Shown here: in pieces, positions 55,397 to 64,000 of the stretch
Position numbering within the stretch: the stretch's first letter is position 1
How the letters are laid out: each line of letters begins with the position of its first letter
DNA from: Timema cristinae
Taxonomy: Eukaryota; Arthropoda; Insecta; Phasmatodea; Timematidae
Assembly (NCBI GenBank): GCA_039000515.1
Contig: JBCFYV010000001.1
Coordinates: 65,875,919-65,939,918 of the forward strand
DNA length: 64,000 bases
Reading direction: 5' to 3'
The notes under the pieces: generated by a model
The model's database searches: none
What the model was told of the DNA's origin: nothing
What the model saw: only the letters and a program-made list of their open reading frames with translations
Position numbers and translations under genes: made by a program

Positions 55397-55656
55397 CTGG
55401 ATTCTTATTGATAGGTGCGGTAAACACTTTGCAACAATCTTGAACTTTTTGCGTGACGGTACTGTTCCATTACCAGAGAGCTCAAAGCAGATGGCAGAAT
55501 TGTTAGCAGAAGCAAAGTATTATTGCATTGCAGAACTTGTGGAATCGTGTGAACAAGCTTTGGTGAAGAAAGAGCGAGAGGCAGAACCTATCTGCCGTGT
55601 GCCTCTAATAACCTCACAGAAAGAAGAACAATTACTTATTAGTTCTACAGCAAAGG
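55397..55656 (+). CDS. BACURD, second coding exon
   Basis: After the acceptor (TGTTTCAG to 55396) the frame completes the glycine and continues WILIDRCGKHFATILNFLRD, GTVPLPESSKQMAELLAEAK, YYCIAELVESCEQALVKKER and PICRVPLITSQKEEQLLISS, then TAK. The donor is GTATTC at 55657, phase 0. This finishes the BTB domain and enters the linker before the C-terminal domain. The phases of the two exons fit exactly. The next family block (VVKLLYNRSNNKYSY-like, then DDNLLKNIELFDKL-like) was not found in 55657-64000, so the gene is incomplete in this window. Confidence 0.93.
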
Positions 55657-56095
55657 TATTCACTCTAGGTTTATAAGGACACTCTATATTTAAAATATCA
55701 AATAATTAAACTAAGAATAATATGTACATGTTGAGACTGCCGATCAAAACGGGGGATACATGAATTCGAACATTCTTAACCATGGTATAGACACTTTTGA
55801 ATTAATACATTAGAGGTAAAGTTCGAAAAAGATGTTTAAATGTTTTGCACACAATTTATTTTGTTAGTAAAATGATTGGTGATGATGAGCTAATTCATCC
55901 AGCATCCGTGGCCTAAGGGAAAGTTACCACCATAATACCTGAGGACCTATTAGCGGTAGCCTCATTACCCAAGTATAGGTCATGATGGGCTTAGTAAGCC
56001 GATAACTGGAAAAAAAATTTAATAATAAATTAAGTGAAATTCCAGATTGAAAACACACAGGTGAAAATAAGCTCTGAATAATAACTTTGAATATT
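55657..56095. other. Intron or flank after BACURD exon 2, nothing recognised
   Basis: No sequence resembling the expected next exon is present. Confidence 0.6.
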
Positions 56096-56480
56096 GGTGC
56101 ATTAATTGGACAGCAGAGAGAGTTGTTCGAAAGGTTTGTAAGAGATCTGCTATGGATAAGAGAAGTGACCTCGAAGTGTTGTACAGGGCTTATTTGTGAC
56201 CATTGTCACACATGTAGCAGAAACATGGACAATGAATGTAAGTGAGACTAGGAAAATGAAGTCAAGAACTAAGTTTGTGAGGAGCATGTTAGCTGTCACA
56301 AGGAGAAACAAGATTAGGAATGAAGTTATCCGGGAAAGAGTAGGAGTACAGGGAGTACATGTGATAGTAGAGGAAGAAAGATTTAGATGGTACGGGTCTG
56401 TAATGAAGATGAAAAAAGAAAGGATGGCAAAGAAAATTATGGAAATGAAGTATGTAGGAAGTGGAGTTATAGACACCTTC
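56096..56480 (+). pseudogene. RTE-like LINE reverse transcriptase, C-terminal fragment
   Basis: The plus strand reads RFVRDLLWIREV, then VTHVAETWTMNVSETRKMKS, KFVRSMLAVTRRNKIRNEVI, RERVGVQGVHVIVEEERFRW and YGSVMKMKKERMAKKIME. It matches the C-terminal part of the minus-strand copy at 45463-45104, so it is a second, 5'-truncated copy of the same or a close family. The similarity ends at KYVGSGVI near 56470. Confidence 0.8.
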
Positions 56481-56792
56481 AAAGACTATGCAGGTTTCCA
56501 TTTCAGAGGCCCCACAACGCTACACCATGAGCTTGTTGAGAATAAAGCCCAAGTAATGTTGTGTAGATAAAGATGACTAATCACAGTTCTGACATGACAG
56601 GGCAATCCATTTATACGTGACGATCTATGTAATTTAGTTAATTTCTCCGTTACACCCACGATTATTGTTAGCAATGTAGTTAATAGAGATGAACTAGGCA
56701 TCCACGCATTTGAGAAATTTAAAAGAGAGAGGATGACAACAAATCTAGTGATTGCTTTCTGGGACTCTCACTATAGGTGGATATGAGTTTAA

Positions 56793-56892
56793 NNNNNNNN
56801 NNNNNNNNNNNNNNNNNNNNNNNNNNNNNNNNNNNNNNNNNNNNNNNNNNNNNNNNNNNNNNNNNNNNNNNNNNNNNNNNNNNNNNNNNNNN
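56793..56892. other. Assembly gap of 100 N
   Basis: Exactly 100 unknown bases, a conventional size for a gap of unknown length. Sequence on the two sides may not be as close as shown. Confidence 0.98.
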
Positions 56893-57545
56893 TTTGAGAT
56901 AGAAATTACTTATCTTTTCAATATGTATGTCTATTTATAATACAAATATTTAATTCGAAACATAGTTTTATAAAATCAATAACTTTCAAGGTATATATAT
57001 ATATCTTTAACTTTTCGACACTAAAATTTAAGTACTTTTAGAAATAAAAAAAACTTTTATTTGACATAATTTTTTATAAAAGCAACAGTTTTGAGATATT
57101 TGTAAATGTATTAATACAATTTTGTGAGCTTTAGTTGTAACGAGATACTATTTAAGTTTTAACTCAATAGTTCTCCAATGCCATAGAGTAGTTAAATATA
57201 AGTATCTAAAAAAAGTATATGTTATTTTTCCTTAAACCTCTTTAGGAGAAATGTTTGTACAGCTATGATCTATCTTCATTTTAGGCTCAATAGTCAATAT
57301 TTACATTTTTTATTGGCGAAAATTTATAAATGAAGAATTTAATAGCAATGCGATGAGCTGAAGATGTGCAACACCTAAAAAAAATGTTAAAATTTTAACC
57401 GAAAGTCGAAATTTTATAGAAGTGTAGACCCTTGCTGACCTAATATTATTCTTTTTTATTGGTCCCAAACATACAAATGAGGACATCTCTATAAAAATAA
57501 AATTATAAAATTTAAAACCGTGACTCAAAAAATGTTTTACATAAG
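56893..57545. other. AT-rich DNA without recognisable gene
   Basis: Only short low-complexity frames are present. Confidence 0.6.
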
Positions 57546-57557
57546 TATAGTGCAATT

Positions 57558-57784
57558 CGGTACCGGCAAAGATTTATCTAATTGCCAAACCCTTCCTTCA
57601 CCTCTGACAGACATCTTGTGAATGTGGGGAATGCCAGGCCACCATCGTGGTTCGGATTCCACGTTAAACTGTAGGTCCTTCATTTCATCTCACAATCACC
57701 TTACCATTACACATTGCGTAAGTGCGTATAACCGAACGGGTAGTAAGACGCGGGTTAATAATAATAATAATAATATAATAATAA
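57558..57784 (+). mobile_element. 5'-truncated SINE-C with 12-bp target duplication
   Basis: TATAGTGCAATT flanks it (57546-57557 and 57785-57796). It begins inside the head (CGGTACCGGCAAAGATTTAT), runs through CCACGTTAAACTGTAGGTCC to the shared tail (CGAACGGGTAGTAAGACGCG) and a TAATAATAA run. Confidence 0.93.
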
Positions 57785-57796
57785 TATAGTGCAATT

Positions 57797-59485
57797 TATG
57801 CTTGGGTTTTCTAGAGTATATTATTTCGTTTCAACATATATTTCAAGTTTTGAGTAAATATCGCAATTTTTAAACACAGAGCGAGAAAGTCCTTGCGGGG
57901 TTCCGTACCATTTATTTAAATATATTATGTTACTGTATATACAAATACATCGTTAGATGTAATTCTTGTATTTTAAATTTTGTTGTGGTACATAATTAAT
58001 TTTAACAAATATCAAAACTTTATAGATCGTTTAATTACTATTCATATAACCATTTTACAGTGTAATGGATGGTATGGTATTGTTTATAACTTGATTAAAT
58101 TGAAGAAGTCAATAAAGACCTCAGGATTGATTTCATCAGTAATGGAAAAAAAGAGATTTTTAAGAAATTGTGAATAGCATTTATATATATAATATGAAAA
58201 TACAATAAAAGATAACTTAAGAAAACTAGGGCTTATATTTACTTCACGGGCCCCACAGGTGCCAGCAGACCCCTAGGTACCCGCGAACCCAGGTTGGGAA
58301 CCTTTATACATTCAATCTCCGAGTGTGGCGCATTTAGTAGATTATGTAAAATATAAAATGTGGAGATTATTATTTAAATTGGACAAGCAGTCAGAATATG
58401 ATGGATCATGAAAACGAAATAACTAGCGTATGATGTCTAACAGTTTTATGCGCACACAAAACTGATTATATGTCTACGCTATAAAATTATTTAGAAACTC
58501 ACCTTTCTTCAGAAGAAGGAGACATAGATTTGCAATCTATAGTTTCTGTCTGTTCTTGCATATAAGGGTTTTGCTGGTTCGATAAATTGTTACCAACTTT
58601 TGTTAGTATGTAAGTCATTTTGTCTTTACAAAGCATACTTGTGGAAAATAAGGTCACTTTTTAAGAAACTGGTTTTTCTATGAATACGATTAAACTACAA
58701 AATCAAAAGCCTATAAATGGTATATTTGAAAATTTTTGCAGTACGAAAACATAAAGCCGAATTTACAATCCCGAAATGATGTTGTGTGTTTTGGTCATTG
58801 ATCATCAATCATCAAAATCATAGAGTTTTATTACATACTTTTATTAAATAGTTATTTTTCTATAACCTGTAGATATATTCTGTAAATTAAATATAATGGT
58901 GGTGTTGTATAAAATTGGTTAAATATAAGAAATTACTATGTTTTGCCTTAGATTTTGCATAATTTGTATTTCAGCTAGTAGATCAAAACTCTCAGATAAA
59001 AGTGTAATTACCTGAGCATTTTATTGCTAGAACATATTATTTGCATGTAAAATAATACAGGATTTAATTTTGTCAAGCGTGTTCATAGTATTAATTATTG
59101 TAACATAAAAACTTGTAATTTTGAAAAAATCTAACAATTTAATTTTTAAAATTTAAAACAAATATTCCAGCACCCTATTTTTATTATTATGTACTCATGT
59201 GAACAAAGATAATTCTTAAATTTAATTTCTTATGCATTCTTAATAACACACTTTTGGTTTTAAAATAATCCTTTGTTACTTTTTGGAAACAAAACTATAA
59301 AAAAAATATCGAAACAACAGTATAGAAAAAAAATATAATTTACCAGGGACGAGGAAGTATTTGATACGAAAAAGTGCTCTCACATTAGCGTGTATAAAAC
59401 CAAAGTAAATTTCACATTTATAAAAACTTCCGCTAATACACCTTGGTGGAGATTCGTGAAGATTATCTCACCATGTGAGGCACAA
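57797..59485. other. AT-rich DNA without recognisable gene
   Basis: The open frame at 57980-58177 lacks family motifs and codes for no BACURD segment. Nothing else is supported. Confidence 0.55.
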
Positions 59486-59486
59486 G

Positions 59487-59757
59487 GTGACCTGGTGGTC
59501 TAGGGATAGGCGTCAGACTTCTGTGCTGGGGTTCCGGGGTTCAATCCTAGGTCCCGGCACAGATTTATCTGATTGCCAAACCTTCCTTCACCTCTGACAA
59601 GACATCTTGTGAATGTGGGAATGCCAGGCCTCCACCATGGTTCGGATCCAACGTTAAACTGTAGGTCCTCCATTTCATCTCACAATACCCTACCATTGCA
59701 CATTAGCGTAAGTTTGTATATTCGAACGGGTACTTAGACACGGTGTTAATAATAATG
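59487..59757 (+). mobile_element. SINE-C copy
   Basis: The head GTGGTCTAGGGATAGGCGTC with B box GGGGTTCAATCC and the same body and tail as the copy at 50235. The tail is worn (CGAACGGGTACTTAGACACG). Target duplications are not clear. Confidence 0.88.
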
Positions 59758-61384
59758 TTTTAAAATTTATGATCCTGAAACATTTGTCAAATTTTGTGCT
59801 GATTAGTGCTTTAAGCCCTGCAGTCTCAGAATTAGTTTTTATATACAACGTACAAAGAGGCGTACTTTATGGCTGGGGAGACTAGTTCACGCACCCCCAA
59901 ACATGTAAAGCAATATTCAGAAAACGTGTCAATACTTAGTAACAATCCTTGTTTTTCATCATTAGTGCTTATAATGATTAGAAATTTTAGTTTTAATAAA
60001 AAATTTGCTTGTTTTTACGAAACTACTGGTAAACTTCTTATTTGATACGCCCTAATTTTTTGCGACATTTAGGTTTAAAAAAATAGGGTTTATTTAATAT
60101 TAAAATAGAAAATTCCCACTTACTCATAATTAAATTGTTCCCAAGTTTTTTTATTGTAGTGTGATTTTGGATATTTTTCAGTCGAGACAACAATCAGGCA
60201 TTGTAATAATTGCATTAGATTTCCCCTTAGTTAGAACTAAATTAATTTTATTAAATTAAATGTTATTTTTCTTTGTAATAATAATTTTTTTTATATATAG
60301 TTTACTATTTTAAGAAATTAAATTGCCTTTTATCACTTTATTAGAATTAGTATACGTAAAGATTTTATTACATTTCCTCTTATTTCTCTTCATGTAATGT
60401 TTTTTTTACGCCCCAAGAAAGACCAAATAAAAAATGTTTTAAATTAAGCAACGGGATTAAATTATGGTTTTTATTTCACGGGGGACACTTAAGAAACTTC
60501 CGGACGGGTTTTTTAACCCGTCCTCTGAATATGGAGAAAAAGGGTTAAATAAAACTATAAAGCACCGTTTGAACAGCGAACCCCCCCATTTTTTCTAAAA
60601 AATCAGTATGTACTTACTTTGATCCTAAATAAAAGTCTTTCCCTTATTCCCCCAAATTTTTTTGCGGCGGCGATGTCGAAGTTATTTTTTTCCCCCTTTC
60701 GGTGTCCCTTTTGCTTGTGTTATTTTTATTTCATTAGTTTTTTTTATCAAAAAAACAATAAAATTCTTTTTTTTTTAATTTTAATTATATAGCTATCAGA
60801 AAAAAGGCAAAGCATAAAACTGTTGGAAAACACAGGACTAGTTTGTAAAAACTTTATTCTACATTTACAAAAAAGCTACAACAGATATTTTTTTAAACCA
60901 TTTTAAACCCTAAAATTTAAACATGTGCCGGCTCACTGTGCGTTTTTAAAACTCTCAAAAAGGGCGAAGGCAGACACCCAAACTAAAAGGCGAATGGCTG
61001 GAGTCAATCCCTTTCCTTTTTCTCCGGCTATTCTTTTTTCCCAAACGTAATGGGGTTTGGCTGCGCCATTGATGGCTCAAAAGTTAGTTTTGACGTTTTC
61101 CAAAACAGAAAAAGGAATTGAAAATTATCTTTAATTTTCTTTTGTGCCCTTATCAAAAAATGATTTAATTTTTTTTTAAAAGGTTTTATTAGGATTTTTT
61201 AGTAGTTACCCTTTTTCAGAACTATAAAAATTTAATTTAAAAGGGGCCCATTAAAAATGAGAAAATTTGAGTTTTCATTAATTTTTTTTATATAATAGAT
61301 TATCAGAGAAAGGGTTGAGAGTACTAGATAAGCATGTTCTCACATTTTATCGTATTTAGGTTAATTTAAAGTTTGGAAAAAAAT
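59758..61384. other. AT-rich DNA, homopolymer-rich from about 60.4 kb
   Basis: No gene is recognised. Runs of T, A, C and G become frequent from about 60400. Confidence 0.5.
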
Positions 61385-61560
61385 AAAACACTCCCACCCT
61401 GGCCTTTTTCCAAAGTCTGTAACGCATTCCAGGTCCGGAAGGGGGCCCCCTTAACGTAGTCCTTTATTTCATCTAAAAATCACCCTACCATTACAATTAG
61501 CGAAAAGTGCGTATACCCCGAACGGGTTTTGTAAGACGCGGTGTAAAATAATAAAAAAAT
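61385..61560 (+). mobile_element. Distorted SINE-C 3' half
   Basis: ATTTCATCTAAAAATCACCC, TACCATTACAATTAGCG and CGAACGGGTTTTGTAAGACG match the SINE-C body and tail but with extra or replaced bases next to homopolymers. Confidence 0.75.
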
Positions 61561-62164
61561 ACATAGGTGCAACTGTACGGGTGGGGGGCAAAAAAAAACT
61601 ACTCATAAAAAGTTTTAATTCGTAAATAGTTGTATTACTACTTTAATGTTTACCTTTTATAAAATTTGGGCCAGTTACGTGAGTGACTGGGGGGATCAAC
61701 CTGACACGGAAAGGACTGGTTGGCCCTATAGTAAGTCCGCGGGGATTTACATTGAAACATAGATTTTTGAAGGTTGTTGTTCACATAGATGTTTTTAACC
61801 CAACAATATTTTGTAGCGATTTCGAGACAGATAGTTTTTTAATTTTTTTAAAAATTAAAAAATTTTTAATTGTTAGTTTTTAATACAATTTGATATGGTT
61901 TCATTTTCATTTATTTTAAATACACTTCAGTTACTTTTTCCCAATTGGTTCGAAAAATATTACCGATTCTTTTATTTCGATAAATCAGTTTTCAGGATGT
62001 TCTTTTTTCTCTTGTTACTTCTTTAAATAGGGATATCGTTTTTTTTACTCAGTGTTCTCCAAATTACTGCCCCATTTGAGGCATAAAATGGTTAATATTT
62101 GTTTTTTTAAAGAGGATGTGACCCTTCTGTATATAAGATCTTTGGATATGTGTAAAGCACTTAT

Positions 62165-62290
62165 TTGGTTTTAGGGTGTCGGGGGTTGGGGTTCGAATTT
62201 AAGAAGTGTAGGGGGGGTGTTTTTTCCCCCAAAGGGGTTTCCCCATATTCTTCCCCAAAATTTGGGGGAAAAATTTCCCAGAGAATTAAC
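62165..62290 (+). repeat. Distorted SINE-like fragment
   Basis: GGGGTTCGAATTTAAG and a TTTTCCCCCAAAGGGGTTTC stretch match the element at 4256-4455 if homopolymer errors are allowed. Confidence 0.4.
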
Positions 62291-62339
62291 CTTCCCTTCC
62301 CCTAACCCTGAAGTAGAAAAACTCTTAGTTTTGACTTTT

Positions 62340-62590
62340 TATTTTTTAGCTAGCCCCGCGTCTTACTCCCCTTTGGCTATACGCTTAAGTAAATTACGTA
62401 AGGGTTAAGAATTGGGAAGGTTGAATTTAGAGTGGGTGAACCCACATTTGCGGGGGGAGAGTGTTTAAAAACCTTTAAAAAAAACCCACCCCAGTTCCCC
62501 CGCCCGAGATTCAAACCTCAATTCCCCCCGTAATCAGCGTCGGTCAACACGACAAGGCGTTAGCTAACTGTACCGAGCGGTTTTTTAGAT
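62340..62590 (-). mobile_element. Distorted SINE-A copy
   Basis: TAGCCCCGCGTCTTACTCCC, then TTTGGCTATACGC, is the reversed tail. GGAAGGTTGAATTTAGAGTG and the reversed B box GAGATTCAAACCTC mark the body. The layout matches SINE-A at 7801-7985. Confidence 0.65.
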
Positions 62591-64000
62591 TTATTAAAAA
62601 TAACAGTATTGTGTCAAATGTCATGAAATTTTCGGTTTAGGAAATGTGATCTATGTTTTATGTGATTCAAAAAAAAAAAAGTGGATTTTACAATTCTGTC
62701 GTCTATCCACACAAAGGGATAGACCCGAAAGGTTTTATGGTTAAAGGTGGTTTCAGATGAGTGTTTTAAAATTTTTGAAATATTTCAAATATGGGATTAA
62801 AAGATTGTGTTTAAAAAGGTTGGGTGTTTGTAACGACAAATAACACTGCAATCTTTCAAAATGCCCCCTGATTTGGTTTAAAAGGGAAAAATCAGAGAGT
62901 GTTTGGGTGATAAAAATTCAGAGATTCAGTCAATGTTCAGGCATAAACAATTACATTTTAGAAAATTTTTTTTCAGTCACTGAGGCTTTCAACAAAAAAA
63001 CTTCTTGGTAGTTTGGGCGCATTTTATAGCTACCAGGACTTTTAAAAATTTTTTTTTTTCCCAAAAAGCGTGTCTACAAAAGGGCCCAAGGTAGAAGTGA
63101 AAACTTTCATCTAATTTTAAAAGGGAGGTGGGGGGGGAAATCTGTCAAGAAGTAAACTGAGAGTAACAATGTTTTTTTTTGCGAATTACAAAAAAAAAAA
63201 AAAAAAAAAATACATAATGTGAATAAAAATATAACAAACGGTGAGGTTTTCATCCAAGTTTTTGAAATTATTCCATAAGGGAAAAAGGATGAAATTGCCT
63301 TTTTTTTAAATAATTTTAAAAAAATATGTATTTTGAATTAAGTTTAAAGTTAATACAACTAGTGCGTTAAAGGGAAGCAATGAACACAGTTATAAATCCT
63401 AAATGAAATTATAGCGTCAGTGGAAGTCTAATTCAAAGTTTGATAAAAAAAAATTTGGTTTATTTCCCTAAGCTTTGGTAAAATTTGCTCAGATCTGTAA
63501 GGTCTAGGCCTATGCAGCCTTTTTGGTTGGATAGAAAATTGGAATTTCCCCTTTTTTGAGCCCGCTTGTGCTTTTGACACAAATTCAGGTTGGGGCAATT
63601 TAAAATTTAAAAAAGGTGTAAAGGAGGATTTTCCTTCAAAAAAAAAATCCGACTTCCTCGATTTGGTAAAAATTTCTACTTAGGGTTTTAGAGGCCTATG
63701 CAGCATTTTTTTGGATGAGAATTGATTTCTTCGGGCCCGCTCTGTGTCATGAAAATATTATGTTTAAGAAGCTGTCACCTTAAGGTATTCGCCATAAAAA
63801 ATTTTTTTGCTTATTTTAATAAGGTAAAAAATATAACTAAAATTTTGATTCAATTATTCAAATCATTACGTTATCGAATAATAAGCAGTCAAATTTTGCT
63901 ATTTACCCTTTTTGTATTTTTTTTAAGGTAAAGTATTTAAATTCAAGTATTAAATTTATTCTAGTTTGGGGCATGTATATAAAGTGTATGCAATAAAGTA
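62591..64000. other. Low-complexity, probably low-quality sequence
   Basis: Runs such as 20 A near 63190-63210 and many four- to nine-base homopolymers occur. Two similar stretches (GGTCTAGGCCTATGCAGCC at about 63502 and TTTTAGAGGCCTATGCAGC at about 63685) form a diverged direct repeat about 180 bases apart. No gene is seen. Confidence 0.5.

Noticed and set aside
56752..56940. Open frame across the N gap
   Set aside because: More than half of it is unknown sequence and the gap size is arbitrary.
55657..64000. Third exon of BACURD
   Set aside because: Looked for coding text resembling the conserved C-terminal domain on the plus strand; no frame fits.

Overview
This window is a eukaryotic, almost certainly insect, chromosomal scaffold segment. 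It is AT-rich, intron-bearing and dominated by degraded transposable elements: R1-, jockey- and RTE-type LINEs, hAT, PIF/Harbinger and Tigger DNA transposons, a Copia LTR retrotransposon and tRNA-derived SINEs. The species cannot be named from sequence alone. The only gene recognised as an ordinary host gene is a BACURD-type (KCTD10/KCTD13/TNFAIP1 family) BTB adaptor of Cullin-3 ubiquitin ligases. Its first coding exon is at 42315-42480 and its second at 55397-55656, separated by a 12.9-kb intron packed with repeats. Later exons are not visible and probably lie beyond the window or in the 100-N gap at 56793-56892.

Layout. 1-8.5 kb: AT-rich DNA with a decayed transposon-derived gene (1.1-1.8 kb), a 154-bp near-perfect palindrome (2.3 kb), a Harbinger fragment, degenerate tandem repeats and an inverted pair of SINEs. 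8.5-12.7 kb: a multi-exon hAT transposase pseudogene on the minus strand, broken by a hAT-type MITE with an exact 8-bp target duplication and by a deleted Harbinger element. 12.9-19.8 kb: a GC-rich block in which an R1-type LINE (plus) is split by a 5.8-kb jockey-type LINE (minus). 20.7-21.4 kb: two minisatellites. 23.5-26.4 kb: a ZMYM1-like hAT transposase pseudogene (minus). 26.6-28.5 kb: two 934-bp copies of one MITE, the second inserted in inverted orientation inside the terminal repeat of the first. 28.9-30.4 kb: SINE cluster. 30.8-40.3 kb: a Harbinger transposon with matching terminal inverted repeats, a HARBI1-like nuclease (plus) and a DNA-binding partner (minus) that is interrupted by a 5.8-kb Copia element.

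42.3-55.7 kb: the BACURD gene. Its intron holds a palindromic AT-repeat duplication, an RTE-type LINE (minus) carrying two nested DNA transposons, a SINE with a 14-bp target duplication, a Tigger/pogo element containing a 250-bp foldback, and a 25-copy, 70-bp minisatellite with no length variation. 55.7-64 kb: a LINE fragment, a gap, SINE copies, and from about 60.4 kb a stretch whose homopolymer runs and distorted repeat copies suggest poor consensus quality.

The elements do not form a pathway. What the window records is an order of insertion that can be read from nesting: SINE in MITE in hAT, Harbinger in hAT, jockey in R1, Copia in Harbinger, MITE in its own copy, hAT-MITE and another DNA element in an RTE LINE, foldback in Tigger. 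No coherent novel multi-gene system was found. The most unusual items are the self-nested MITE, the several SINE types that share one 3' tail, and the highly uniform intronic minisatellite.
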